Shown here: in pieces, positions 44,612 to 53,567 of the stretch
How the letters are laid out: each line of letters starts with the position of its first letter
Position numbering within the stretch: the first letter of the stretch is position 1
Assembly (NCBI RefSeq): GCF_000612585.1
Contig: NZ_JFCA01000030.1
Location: 35,998 to 99,997 of the forward strand
Length of the DNA stretch: 64,000 nucleotides
Source: Pseudomonas sp. CHM02
GTDB lineage: Bacteria > Pseudomonadota > Gammaproteobacteria > Pseudomonadales > Pseudomonadaceae
Direction of reading: 5' to 3'
Translations under genes and position numbers: made by a program
The notes under the pieces: generated by a model
The model's database searches: none
The model's input: the letters and a program-made list of their open reading frames with translations, nothing else
Told to the model about the DNA's origin: nothing

Positions 44612-44646
44612 GCGCGCCATCGACGACGGCAACGTTGTTGGATAAT

Positions 44647-44733
44647 GCCCAGGTGGTGAAATTGGTAGACACGCCAGCTTCAGGTGCTGGTGATCGCAAG
44701 GTCGTGGAAGTTCGAGTCTTCTCCTGGGCACCA
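44647..44733 (+). tRNA. tRNA-Leu (anticodon CAG), copy 1
   Basis: The 87-base gene starts GCCCAGGTGG and ends in an encoded CCA. The acceptor stem pairs GCCCAGG with CCTGGGC; the anticodon stem CCAGC/GCTGG encloses TTCAGGT, giving anticodon CAG, which reads CUG. The long variable arm (TGATCGCAAGGTCG) marks a class II tRNA. CUG is the dominant leucine codon in this GC-rich genome. Confidence 0.96.
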
Positions 44734-44744
44734 AATTCAGATCA

Positions 44745-44766
44745 AACCCGCGAAAGCGGGTTTTTT
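44745..44766 (+). terminator. terminator of tRNA-Leu copy 1
   Basis: AACCCGC-GAAA-GCGGG followed by TTTTTT, a compact GNRA-loop hairpin repeated exactly after the second copy. Confidence 0.9.
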
Positions 44767-44822
44767 CGTTTCAGGCCTCTGATTTTCAACGGAAAACTTG
44801 TTTTATTTTTTCGAATCAGGGG

Positions 44823-44851
44823 TTTACAGATCAAAAAGCCCTCCGTATAGT
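44823..44851 (+). promoter_or_regulatory. sigma-70 promoter of second tRNA-Leu
   Basis: TTTACA (44823-44828) and TATAGT (44846-44851), again with 17 bases between, duplicate the first copy's promoter. Confidence 0.8.
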
Positions 44852-44885
44852 TCGCTCCATCAACGGCGCAAGCGTTGTTGATAAT

Positions 44886-44972
44886 GCCCAGGTGGTGAAA
44901 TTGGTAGACACGCCAGCTTCAGGTGCTGGTGACCTTACGGTCGTGGAAGTTCGAGTCTTCTCCTGGGCACCA
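44886..44972 (+). tRNA. tRNA-Leu (anticodon CAG), copy 2
   Basis: The 87-base gene is identical to copy 1 except in the variable arm (TGACCTTACGGTCG in place of TGATCGCAAGGTCG), where the changes keep the helix. It lies 239 bases after copy 1. Confidence 0.96.
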
Positions 44973-44983
44973 CATTCAGATCA

Positions 44984-45006
44984 AACCCGCGAAAGCGGGT
45001 TTTTTC
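44984..45006 (+). terminator. terminator of tRNA-Leu copy 2
   Basis: Same hairpin as copy 1: AACCCGC-GAAA-GCGGG with a T6 tail. Confidence 0.9.
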
Positions 45007-45117
45007 GTTTCCGGGGTTTGAAAACTTCCCTGTCGATTTCCGCCTGCGTCCGCACCTGAGAAACTTTATCGTTTATCCTTGCAATGATTTGTTGCACACA
45101 AGCGAGGAAAACTTCGG

Positions 45118-46143
45118 ATGACCATCCGCGATACCCGTCTCAAGACATCCCTTCTGCGTGGCCTGACCCTTACTCTGCTCGGCCTGACCTTGCTCTCCCC
45201 CACCGCCTATTCCGCCGACAAGGTCTCCCTGACCTTGTACAACGGCCAACACAAAGAAGTCGGCGATGAGCTCGCCAAGGCCTTCGAGGCCAAGACCGGC
45301 ATTCACGTCAACGTGCGCAAAGGCAGCAGCAACCAACTGGCCAGCCAGGTCGTCGAAGAAGGCGACCGCTCCCCTGCCGATGTGATCTACACCGAGGAAT
45401 CGCCGCCGCTGAACAAACTCGGCGAGCAAGGACTGCTGGCCAAGATCGACGCCGGCACTCTCGATGTATTGCCCAAGGATTATGTGGGCGCCAATGGCGA
45501 CTGGATGGGCGTGACCGCACGCACCCGCGTCGTGGCGTTCAACCCGAAGCTGATTGCTGAAAAGGACCTGCCGAAATCGGTACTCGATTTCGCCGGCCCC
45601 GAGTGGCAAGGCAAGGTCGGCTTCGTGCCCACCAGCGGCGCATTCCAGGAACAGGCCGTGGCGATCATCAAGCTGCACGGTCGCGAAGCCGCTGAAGAAT
45701 GGCTGACCGGCCTGCGCGCTTTCGGCAAGGTGTACAGCAACAACATGGTCGCCCTTAAAGCCGTGGAAAACGGCGAAGTGGCCACCGTACTGGTGAACAA
45801 CTACTACTGGTTCGCCTTGAAGAAAGAAAAAACCAACCTGGATTCCCAACTGCACTACTTCACCAATGGCGACGCCGGCGGCTTGATCACGGTGTCTTCG
45901 GCTGCGGCGCTGAAATCCAGCAAGCACCCCAAGGAAGCCCAGCAATTGCTGGCGTTCATGGCCAGTGAAGAAGGCCAGCGCGTAATCACCAACACCTCGG
46001 CCGAGTACCCGCTGCGCAAAGGCATGGAATCCAGCCGCGGCCTCAAGCCTTTCAGCGAGCTGCAGCCGCCGAAAGTCACCCCCGCAGACCTTGGCAACGC
46101 CGAAGAAGCCCTGGACCTGGAACGTGACGTTGGCTTGAACTGA
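45118..46143 (+). CDS. ferric-iron ABC transporter, periplasmic binding protein (FbpA/AfuA family)
   Basis: The 341-residue precursor has a signal peptide (cleavage after YSA near residue 33) and a class II periplasmic-binding fold starting DKVSLTLYNGQHKEVG. The paired tyrosines in 'VLVNNYYWFAL' match the iron ligands of FbpA-type ferric-binding proteins, and 'ADVIYTEESPPLNKLGEQGLL' is typical of the family. It collects Fe(III) in the periplasm. GAGGAAAA lies before the ATG. The stop overlaps the permease start (TGATG). I see no clear Fur box upstream. Confidence 0.87.
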   Translation: MTIRDTRLKTSLLRGLTLTLLGLTLLSPTAYSADKVSLTLYNGQHKEVGDELAKAFEAKTGIHVNVRKGSSNQLASQVVEEGDRSPADVIYTEESPPLNKLGEQGLLAKIDAGTLDVLPKDYVGANGDWMGVTARTRVVAFNPKLIAEKDLPKSVLDFAGPEWQGKVGFVPTSGAFQEQAVAIIKLHGREAAEEWLTGLRAFGKVYSNNMVALKAVENGEVATVLVNNYYWFALKKEKTNLDSQLHYFTNGDAGGLITVSSAAALKSSKHPKEAQQLLAFMASEEGQRVITNTSAEYPLRKGMESSRGLKPFSELQPPKVTPADLGNAEEALDLERDVGLN

Positions 46144-47708
46144 TGAACCCATCGCTACCCACCCCTGCCTTGCGTAGGGGGTTCAGCCCAAGGCGCAAGC
46201 GCCCTTCGATCTGGCTGTTGCTGCCCGTGCTGTTCCTGGTGGGTTTGAGCCTGCTACCACTGGCGTATGTCGGGCTCAAGGCCTGGCAAGCCGGCTGGGC
46301 GGAGGCGGTGCACTTGCTATGGCGGCCCTATGTATTCGGGCTGCTGCGCAACACCTTCGCGTTGATGGTCGGGGTGACGGTCGCGTGTGGCGTGATCGGC
46401 CTGTCCCTGGCCTGGCTGCTGGAACGCAGCAACCTGCCGGGACGACGTATCTGGGGTGTGATCCTGTGCCTGCCGTTTGCGGTGCCGGCGTTTGTCAGCA
46501 GCTTTACCTGGGTGTCGCTGAGCGCCAATTTCGAAGGGCTGGGCGGGGCGATCCTGGTGATGAGCCTGTCCAAATACCCGCTGGTGTTTTTGCCGGTGGC
46601 GGCAACATTGCGCAATCTTGATCCCTCCCTGGAAGAATCGGCCCGCACCCTGGGACTGAACCGCTGGGGCGTATTCTTTCGCATCACCTTGCCGCTGCTG
46701 TGGCCATCACTGCTGGCCGGGGCACTCCTTATCGCACTGCACATGCTGGTGGAATTCGGCGCGCTGTCGATCATCGGATTGCAGACCTTCACTACCGCGA
46801 TCTACCAGCAGTTCGAACTGGAATTCAGCAATGCCAACGCCGCAATGCTGTCGGCAGTGCTGCTGGTGATGTGCCTGACACTGCTGTGGCTGGAGCTGCG
46901 CGTACGCGGCAAGGGCCGACACGTGCGCATCGGCCAGGGCGCGGCGCGGCATGCGGAGCAGGTTCGACTGGGCAAGTGGGCGCCACTGGGCCAGGTGTAT
47001 TGCCTGGCACTGGCGATCATCGGCAGCGGCATTCCGCTGGGCATGCTCGGGTATTGGTTGGCAGTCGGTTCGTCGGCTGCGTTTCCCGTGGCCGAGATCG
47101 GTGAGGCGCTGCTGTCTTCCCTGGCACTTTCGCTGGGCGGCGCCGCACTGTGCCTGGTGCTGGCGGTGCCGGTCGGGCTGCTGGTGGTGCGCTACAAAGG
47201 CCAACTGGCAATCTGGGCCGAACGCTTGCCGTATCTGCTGCATGCCCTGCCCGGCCTGGTGATTGCACTGACGCTGGTGTACTTCGCGCTGCATTACGTG
47301 CCGGCGCTGTACCAGACCTCGGCGTTGCTGTTGATTGCTTATGCGCTGCTGTTTCTGCCGCTGGCCCAGGCGCCGATTCGCACCGCCTTGAACAAGGCTG
47401 CACCACAATTGGAAGAGGCGGCACGCACGCTCGGCGCATCCTCGTTCAGCGCGTTTTGCCGGGTGACCCTGCCGATTATTTTCCCGGCATTGGGCGCGGC
47501 GTTTGCACTGGTGTTCCTGGATGCGATGAAGGAACTCACGGCGACGCTGCTGCTGAGCCCGACGGGGTTGAATACTTTGGCGACAGCGGTGTGGGCGCAC
47601 ACCTCGAATGTGGAATTCGCGGCGGCGGCGCCCTATGCGGCGCTGTTGATTCTGGTGTCGGGGCTGCCGGTGTACCTGCTGACGACGCGGATGTATTTGA
47701 GCCGCTGA
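46143..47708 (+). CDS. ferric-iron ABC transporter permease (FbpB family)
   Basis: The 521-residue protein has two homologous six-helix halves, each with an EAA coupling loop: 'LEESARTLGLNRWGVFFRITLPLLWPSL' in the first half and 'LEEAARTLGASSFSAFCRVTLPIIFPAL' in the second. A fused two-domain permease is the FbpB/HitB design. It shares one base with the binding-protein stop. No ATP-binding subunit follows, so the energising ATPase must be encoded elsewhere or be shared. Confidence 0.9.
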   Translation: MNPSLPTPALRRGFSPRRKRPSIWLLLPVLFLVGLSLLPLAYVGLKAWQAGWAEAVHLLWRPYVFGLLRNTFALMVGVTVACGVIGLSLAWLLERSNLPGRRIWGVILCLPFAVPAFVSSFTWVSLSANFEGLGGAILVMSLSKYPLVFLPVAATLRNLDPSLEESARTLGLNRWGVFFRITLPLLWPSLLAGALLIALHMLVEFGALSIIGLQTFTTAIYQQFELEFSNANAAMLSAVLLVMCLTLLWLELRVRGKGRHVRIGQGAARHAEQVRLGKWAPLGQVYCLALAIIGSGIPLGMLGYWLAVGSSAAFPVAEIGEALLSSLALSLGGAALCLVLAVPVGLLVVRYKGQLAIWAERLPYLLHALPGLVIALTLVYFALHYVPALYQTSALLLIAYALLFLPLAQAPIRTALNKAAPQLEEAARTLGASSFSAFCRVTLPIIFPALGAAFALVFLDAMKELTATLLLSPTGLNTLATAVWAHTSNVEFAAAAPYAALLILVSGLPVYLLTTRMYLSR

Positions 47709-47713
47709 GAGCG

Positions 47714-47783
47714 CTATCGCGGGCAAGCCCGACTCCCACATTTGGAATGCATTCCAAGGTGGGCGCCGGGCTTGCCCGCGATG
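47714..47783. repeat. REPIN after the iron permease gene
   Basis: Arms CTATCGCGGGCAAGCCCGAC… and …CGCCGGGCTTGCCCGCGATG flank the palindromic core TGGAATGCATTCCA. Confidence 0.9.
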
Positions 47784-47801
47784 ACGCCGGAACAGGCGAC
47801 G

Positions 47802-49736
47802 CTAGGCCCGGAACTGCCCCAGGCTTGCCTTCAATTGCGCCGCCAACCCATCCAGCACCTTGCCACTGGCCGTCGTCTCCACCACCGCCTGCGCCGCACG
47901 CTCGGCCTGGGCGTGGATCACCTCGACCCGCCCGCGCACCGCATGGGCGCCCTGCGCCTGGTGCTCGGCCGCACGCGTCGCCAAGCCGATCGCCGCATGC
48001 ACTTGCTCCACCGAAGCCTGCACCGTCTGCTGCAAGCGCACGCTGTCGCGCAGCACCAGCAAACCTTCACTGGCTTGGCGCCCGGCCTTGCCGATGGTTT
48101 CCACCGCTTCGCGTGCGCCTTGCTGCAGCGCCACGATATGCGCCTGGATATCGCCGGTGGAGCTTTGGGTCTTGCTCGCCAGCGCCCGCACTTCGTCTGC
48201 CACCACGGCAAAGCCGCGCCCGGTTTCACCGGCACGCGCCGCTTCGATTGCCGCATTGAGCGCCAGCAGGTTGGTTTGCTCGGCAATACCATGAATCACG
48301 GTCAACACCACCTCGATCTGCTCGCTTTGCTGGGCCAGCCGCTCGATGACCTGGGAACCTGCCTGCACTTGGCCCGCCAGCGCTTCGATCAGGCTGCCGA
48401 CTTCGGCTGAAGTGCGCGAGTTCTCATCCGTTGCCTGGCGAATATCCACCACCTGCTGCAACGCCGCCTGCATCGCATGGCTTTCGGCCTGCGCCTCGTC
48501 AGCCATTTGCGACAGCGCGCGCAAGCTCTCGGCCACTTCATCACGCTGCAGGCCGGCCGCCGCATCAGCACCGGCATTGCGCAAGGTCATGGCACCGATT
48601 TCTACTCCGGTACGCTGGGCCACATCGCCTGCCTCGCGCACGATCGGCTGCAACTTATCCACAAAGCGATTGACCGCCGAGGCCATGTCACCGATTTCGT
48701 CCTTGCTGCTGATCTGCACGCGCTTGGTGAGGTCGCCCTCGCCCGCCGCCAAGTCATCCATGGCCGCGATCAGCAGCTTCAGGCGGTTGACCACGCGCCG
48801 CCCCAGCACGATGGCAATCAACAGCAATACGCCAAAACCAACCAACGCGAGCCCCATGCCAATGCGCCAGCGCAAGGTGCCAGCAGCGTCCTGGACGGCG
48901 CTGGTGGTATTGGCGGTCATCTGAGTTGCAGTGGCCTGTGCGGATTGCAGACGAGCACCCATGGCGGCAGCGCTGTCGGCCGCCGCGCCTTTAAGGCTAT
49001 CGCCAACCAACTGATCACCACTGGCGATCAGCGCCGCAAAACGCTTGTCGAGTGCTTGCAGGTCAGCTTCAACCGAGGCTGTCGAAACGCCCATGCGGAC
49101 CTTGCCGATCTCTACCCCATTGGGGCTGATGGACGCTTCGACGTAGTACACCGCAGGGTCGCTCTTGGCCGCGTCCAACACTTTATCCAACGCACGCTCA
49201 CCCGCGCCTTTTGCCAGCAACGCCTGGTTGATCGGGTTTTCCCGGTTCAGGTAGCGGGTCAGATGCTCACCCGCTGCGTCGTCATAGACCACGAACAACA
49301 CATTGGGATTGCGCTGGGCGCGCCGGGCAAACTCCGACAGTGTCGGCACGTCGCTATCCCACATGGCACGAGGCGCTACCGAGGCCAGCAGCTGCGCCAT
49401 ATCATTGGCGGAGTCCTGCAGGTCTTTTTCCAGGGTCGCACGCAATTGCTTCTGCTCTTCCTGCAGGCGGGTCGAAAGCCCCGCTGTCAGACGCTGACGC
49501 GTGCTCGTAGACAAGCTGTCGAGACTGGACGTGACTTCCTTGCCAGCCTGCTCCAGCTCGCCAGACAGTTTCTGGCTGTCGATACCCAGGCGATTGCCCA
49601 AATCAGCTTCCAGCGCCGTGACCGTGCTGCGTGTGAGGGCAACCGCCACCAGCACTTGCACCAAAAGAGCGATACCTAGGGTAACGAACACCGGCCGCAA
49701 CAGACGGCTTTGTAACAATGAGAGAACGGCAGACAT
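47802..49736 (-). CDS. methyl-accepting chemotaxis protein
   Basis: The 644-residue receptor has a membrane helix at about 13-34, a periplasmic domain of about 270 residues rich in helix at its start and end, a second helix (WRIGMGLALVGFGVLLLIAIVLG), a HAMP linker, and a cytoplasmic signalling rod. The hairpin tip 'IAEQTNLLALNAAIEAARAGETGRGFAVVADEVRALA' is the universal CheA/CheW contact. The ligand is unknown. The ATG at 49736 follows GGAGGG; in-frame sequence upstream to 49832 crosses the purA terminator and is rejected. No CheBR-docking pentapeptide is seen at the C-terminus. Confidence 0.93.
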   Translation of the reverse strand: MSAVLSLLQSRLLRPVFVTLGIALLVQVLVAVALTRSTVTALEADLGNRLGIDSQKLSGELEQAGKEVTSSLDSLSTSTRQRLTAGLSTRLQEEQKQLRATLEKDLQDSANDMAQLLASVAPRAMWDSDVPTLSEFARRAQRNPNVLFVVYDDAAGEHLTRYLNRENPINQALLAKGAGERALDKVLDAAKSDPAVYYVEASISPNGVEIGKVRMGVSTASVEADLQALDKRFAALIASGDQLVGDSLKGAAADSAAAMGARLQSAQATATQMTANTTSAVQDAAGTLRWRIGMGLALVGFGVLLLIAIVLGRRVVNRLKLLIAAMDDLAAGEGDLTKRVQISSKDEIGDMASAVNRFVDKLQPIVREAGDVAQRTGVEIGAMTLRNAGADAAAGLQRDEVAESLRALSQMADEAQAESHAMQAALQQVVDIRQATDENSRTSAEVGSLIEALAGQVQAGSQVIERLAQQSEQIEVVLTVIHGIAEQTNLLALNAAIEAARAGETGRGFAVVADEVRALASKTQSSTGDIQAHIVALQQGAREAVETIGKAGRQASEGLLVLRDSVRLQQTVQASVEQVHAAIGLATRAAEHQAQGAHAVRGRVEVIHAQAERAAQAVVETTASGKVLDGLAAQLKASLGQFRA

Positions 49737-49830
49737 CGGTAATCCCTCCACCACGGGTGCCATTAATTTGATAGCACCGCGAAAGAAAGAACCGAAGCAA
49801 GGGTCGTGCCGCTCAGGCGACAGAAACGAC

Positions 49831-49854
49831 AAAGGGCTCCCGAAGGAGCCCTTT
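49831..49854 (-). terminator. Rho-independent terminator after purA
   Basis: AAAGGGCTCC (49831-49840) and GGAGCCCTTT (49845-49854) form a perfect ten-base stem with a CGAA loop. It sits just after the purA stop and before the chemoreceptor gene. Confidence 0.88.
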
Positions 49855-49875
49855 GCTTTTCACATCAATAGCTTA

Positions 49876-51165
49876 TTAAGCGAACGGATGACGCAGAACG
49901 ATGGTTTCGTTGCGGTCCGGACCTGTCGAAATAATGTCGATCGGTGCGCCGATCAGCTCTTCAACACGTTTGATGTAGGCACGAGCGTTGGCAGGCAGTT
50001 CTTCCAGGGTCTTGGCACCCACGGTCGATTCGGTCCAGCCCGGCACTTCTTCGTACACAGGCTGCAGGCCTACGTAGCTGTCAGCGTCAGTCGGGGCAAC
50101 ATCTTTACCTTCTGCGTCTTTGTAGCCGATGCAGATGTTGATGGTTTCCAGACCGTCGAGTACGTCCAGCTTGGTCAGGCAGATGCCCGAGATGCTGTTC
50201 ACATCGATAGCGCGACGCAGGATAACCGCATCAAACCAGCCGCAACGACGAGCACGGCCGGTGGTCGCGCCGAATTCGTGACCTTGCTTGGCCAAGTGAG
50301 CGCCGACTTCGTCGAACAGCTCAGTCGGGAACGGGCCCGAACCTACGCGAGTGGTATAAGCCTTGGTAATGCCCAGGATGTAGTCCAGGAACATCGGGCC
50401 AACACCCGAACCGGTCGCAACGCCGCCAGCAGTGGTGTTGGAGCTGGTCACGTACGGGTAGGTGCCGTGGTCGATGTCCAGCAGCGAGCCTTGGGCGCCT
50501 TCGAACATGATGTCTTTGCCAGCGCGACGCAGGTCGTGCAGCTCGGCCGTCACGTCCAGCATCAGCGGCTTGAGCAGCTCAGCGTATTCCTTGCACTCGG
50601 CCAGGGTCTTTTCGAACTCGATGGCCGGCTCTTTGTAGTAACCCACCAGCATGAAGTTGTGGTAATCCACCAGTTCACGCAGCTTGTCTTCAAAGCGCGG
50701 CATGTTGAGCAGGTCGCCGACACGCAGGCCACGACGCGCAACCTTGTCTTCGTAGGCCGGGCCGATGCCGCGACCGGTGGTGCCGATCTTCAGCTCGCCA
50801 CGCGCCTTTTCACGGGCCTGGTCCAGCGCAACGTGGAAGGACAGGATCAGCGGGCAGGACGGGCTGATACGCAGGCGCTCACGCACCGGTACGCCTTTCT
50901 CTTCCAGCTTGGTGATCTCGCGCAGCAACGCGTCAGGTGCAACCACTACGCCGTTGCCGATCAGGCACTGCACGCCTTCGCGCAGTACACCCGACGGGAT
51001 CAGGTGCAAGACGGTTTTTTCGCCATCGATGACCAGGGTGTGGCCAGCGTTGTGGCCACCTTGGTAGCGCACTACGGCGGCAGCATGTTCGGTCAGCAGA
51101 TCAACGATCTTGCCTTTGCCCTCATCACCCCATTGGGTGCCCAGGACTACGACATTCTTACCCAT
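49876..51165 (-). CDS. purA: adenylosuccinate synthetase
   Basis: The 429-residue enzyme joins IMP and aspartate with GTP in the first step from IMP to AMP. It shows the GTP loop GTQWGDEGKGK, 'GGHNAGHTL', 'GTTGRGIGPAYEDK' and 'TTTGRPRRCGW'-type 'ATTGRARRCGWFDAV'. The ATG at 51165 (MGKNVVVLG) is the family start; an in-frame GTG/ATG five codons earlier is less likely. It lies 54 bases after hisZ, as in other pseudomonads. Confidence 0.97.
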   Translation of the reverse strand: MGKNVVVLGTQWGDEGKGKIVDLLTEHAAAVVRYQGGHNAGHTLVIDGEKTVLHLIPSGVLREGVQCLIGNGVVVAPDALLREITKLEEKGVPVRERLRISPSCPLILSFHVALDQAREKARGELKIGTTGRGIGPAYEDKVARRGLRVGDLLNMPRFEDKLRELVDYHNFMLVGYYKEPAIEFEKTLAECKEYAELLKPLMLDVTAELHDLRRAGKDIMFEGAQGSLLDIDHGTYPYVTSSNTTAGGVATGSGVGPMFLDYILGITKAYTTRVGSGPFPTELFDEVGAHLAKQGHEFGATTGRARRCGWFDAVILRRAIDVNSISGICLTKLDVLDGLETINICIGYKDAEGKDVAPTDADSYVGLQPVYEEVPGWTESTVGAKTLEELPANARAYIKRVEELIGAPIDIISTGPDRNETIVLRHPFA

Positions 51166-51219
51166 AACACTTGTCCTCATTCGCGCAAACTTGGTGCCGG
51201 CGATGGCCGGCAGGAAAAC

Positions 51220-52407
51220 TCAAGAAGCCAGTGGCGATACTTGCCAAAGCCCGTTCTGCAGAATCAATTGCCGGTCGCAGTCCGCATCACGGGCGGCGGC
51301 CAATGGCTGCCCAGGCAAGGCCTGGACAACACGCTGACCCTCACTGCGCAACTGGCACACCTGCTGCCAGAGTGCTGCGTCCGTACTGTCGGGCATCCAG
51401 ATGCCACCAGACGGCAGCTCGACCTCAGCACGCCCCAGGGTCACCAGGGTTTTCAAATCGGTGGAAAAGCCGGTGGCTGGACGCGCACGACCGAAGTCGG
51501 CACCGATATCGTCATAACGACCGCCTTGGGCGATGGCCTGGCCAACACCCGGTACAAACACCGCGAAGACCACACCGGTGTGGTAGTGGTAGCCGCGTAA
51601 TTCACCCAGATCAAAGTACAGCGGCAGCTCCGGGAAGCGCGCCGACAACTGCTCGGCGATAGACAACACGTCATCCAGTGCAGCCAATACCGCCGCTGGC
51701 GCATTGGCCAGGCGCTCACGGGCAGCCACCAGGACTTCACGGCCGCCGCACAGGTTCACCAGTGCACGCAACATACCGGCGAGATCCGCTGGCACACCCT
51801 CGGTAAGGGCGATCACTTCATCGATAGCCTTGCGTTGCAGGGCATCGAACAACTGCTGCTCCACTTCACCGGACAAACCGGCCGCGCGGGCCAGGCCACG
51901 GTAGATACCCACGTGACCCAGGTCCATGTGGACATCCGGCACGTCAGCCAGTTGCAGCATCGCCAGCATCAAGCTGATCACTTCAACGTCGCTGCTCGGG
52001 CTCGCATCGCCGTACAACTCGGCGCCCAGCTGGATCGGGCTACGGGACGACGACAACGCACGCGGCTGTGCATGCAGCACGCTGCCGGCGTAGCACAGGC
52101 GGCTCGGACCTTCGCGGCGCAGGGTATGCGCATCGATGCGCGCCACTTGCGGCGTGATGTCGGCACGGAAACCCATTTGCCGGCCCGATTGCGGGTCGAT
52201 GACCTTGAAGGTGCGCAGATCCAGGTCCTGGCCCGCGCCGGTCAGCAGGGATTCCAGGTACTCGATATGGGGGGTCACGACAAACTCGTAACCCCAGCTC
52301 TGGAACAGATCCAACACCTGGCGACGCGCTACTTCAATGCGCGCAGCTTCTGGTGGCAGTACTTCTTCGATGCCATCTGGCAGCAGCCAGCGGTCTACCG
52401 TTGCCAT
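51220..52407 (-). CDS. hisZ: ATP phosphoribosyltransferase regulatory subunit HisZ
   Basis: The 395-residue protein looks like a histidyl-tRNA synthetase without the anticodon-binding domain ('PDGIEEVLPPEAARIEVARRQVLDLFQSWGYEFVVTPHIEYLESL', 'FRADITPQVARIDAH', 'YFDLGELRGYHYHTGVVF'). HisZ partners short-form HisG to make the first enzyme of histidine synthesis and its feedback control. The motif-2 and motif-3 arginines are present but it does not charge tRNA. The ATG at 52407 (MATVDRWLLPDG) is chosen by family. It is separated from hflC by a terminator. Confidence 0.95.
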   Translation of the reverse strand: MATVDRWLLPDGIEEVLPPEAARIEVARRQVLDLFQSWGYEFVVTPHIEYLESLLTGAGQDLDLRTFKVIDPQSGRQMGFRADITPQVARIDAHTLRREGPSRLCYAGSVLHAQPRALSSSRSPIQLGAELYGDASPSSDVEVISLMLAMLQLADVPDVHMDLGHVGIYRGLARAAGLSGEVEQQLFDALQRKAIDEVIALTEGVPADLAGMLRALVNLCGGREVLVAARERLANAPAAVLAALDDVLSIAEQLSARFPELPLYFDLGELRGYHYHTGVVFAVFVPGVGQAIAQGGRYDDIGADFGRARPATGFSTDLKTLVTLGRAEVELPSGGIWMPDSTDAALWQQVCQLRSEGQRVVQALPGQPLAAARDADCDRQLILQNGLWQVSPLAS

Positions 52408-52586
52408 TACGCCATTCCCCTTTGATCCGGGCGGCCAGCCCTCGGCCGAGCCTTGAGTGAAGCAGAAAATACCCGCCCTCTGCATAAACCACGCGCAAGA
52501 GCGACGTGACGAACGGCCTGCAAACGGCCTCGTCGGGCACTTTCCTCGAAAAACCTGTCACGCCTGCCGAATCAAACATGCAGACG

Positions 52587-52612
52587 CAAAAAAGCCGGGA
52601 ATTTCCCGGCTG
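52587..52612 (-). terminator. Rho-independent terminator after hflC
   Basis: AGCCGGGAA pairs with TTCCCGGCT (52593-52611) and is followed on the minus strand by TTTTTT. It closes the hfq-hflX-hflKC transcript before hisZ. Confidence 0.88.
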
Positions 52613-52700
52613 CCGCATCATACACCCGTTTTCTGAAAGGATCACCCCGCCAGGCGTTTTAGCCGCCCGACGGAGTGCTTCCTACACAGTGACGAGCTGA

Positions 52701-53567
52701 TTACTTGGCTTTTTCCAGATAGCGGAAGAAATCGCTACTTGGGTCCAGCACCATGACGTCGGTTTTGTTCGCGAAGCTTTCACGGTAGGCACGCAGGCTA
52801 CGGTAGAACGCGTAGAACTCCTGGTCCTGGCCGTACGCCTTGGCGTAGATCGCCGCGGCTTGAGCGTCGCCATCACCACGGGCCTCTTCAGACTCGCGAT
52901 AGGCTTCGGCCAGCAGTACACGGCGCTGACGGTCGGCATCCGCACGGATACCTTCAGCCAGCTCGTTACCCTTGGCGCGGTGCTCACGGGCTTCACGCTC
53001 ACGCTCGGTGCTCATACGCTCGAACACGCTGCGGTTCACTTCCTTCGGCAGGTCGATGGCCTTGACCCGAACATCGACTACTTCGATGCCCAGTTCTTTT
53101 TCCGCCATCGTGTTCAGCGAACGCGTGATGTCAGCCATCAGCGCGTCACGCTCACCGGATACCACCTCGTGCAGGGTGCGCTTACCAAACTGGTCACGCA
53201 GGCCCGACTCCAGACGACGCGACAAACGCTCGTCAGCAATCTGCTTGAGGCCGGAGGTGGCGGTGTAGAAGCGCTCGGCATCCTTGACGCGCCACTTGGC
53301 GTAGGCGTCAACCATCACGGCTTTCTTTTCCAGGGTCAGGAAGCGCTGTGTCGGTGCATCCAGGGTCATCAGGCGGGCGTCGAACTTGCGCACCTGGTTG
53401 ACGTAGGGGACTTTCACATGCAGGCCCGGCTGGACATCCGCCTGGACCACGCGACCGAATTGCAGCAGCACCGCACGCTCGGTCTGAGCCACGATGTAGA
53501 AGCAGTTCCAGGCAGCGATGACCACGACGACGCCCACAATCAGGGCGGTCAGCGATTTATTGCTCAT
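52701..53567 (-). CDS. hflC: HflC, SPFH-family modulator of FtsH protease
   Basis: The 288-residue protein has one N-terminal membrane helix (SLTALIVGVVVVIAAWNCFYIV) and a band-7/SPFH domain (QTERAVLLQFGRVV...KVPYVNQVRKFDARLMTLD), then a long helical tail. With HflK it forms a large cage around FtsH at the inner membrane and modulates membrane-protein turnover. The ATG at 53567 overlaps the hflK stop (TGATG). Confidence 0.96.
   Translation of the reverse strand: MSNKSLTALIVGVVVVIAAWNCFYIVAQTERAVLLQFGRVVQADVQPGLHVKVPYVNQVRKFDARLMTLDAPTQRFLTLEKKAVMVDAYAKWRVKDAERFYTATSGLKQIADERLSRRLESGLRDQFGKRTLHEVVSGERDALMADITRSLNTMAEKELGIEVVDVRVKAIDLPKEVNRSVFERMSTEREREAREHRAKGNELAEGIRADADRQRRVLLAEAYRESEEARGDGDAQAAAIYAKAYGQDQEFYAFYRSLRAYRESFANKTDVMVLDPSSDFFRYLEKAK

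Noticed and set aside
45064..45100. A Fur box before the iron-binding protein gene
   Set aside because: The AT-rich TTTATCGTTTATCC stretch does not make a convincing match to the 19-base Fur palindrome in either alignment I tried.
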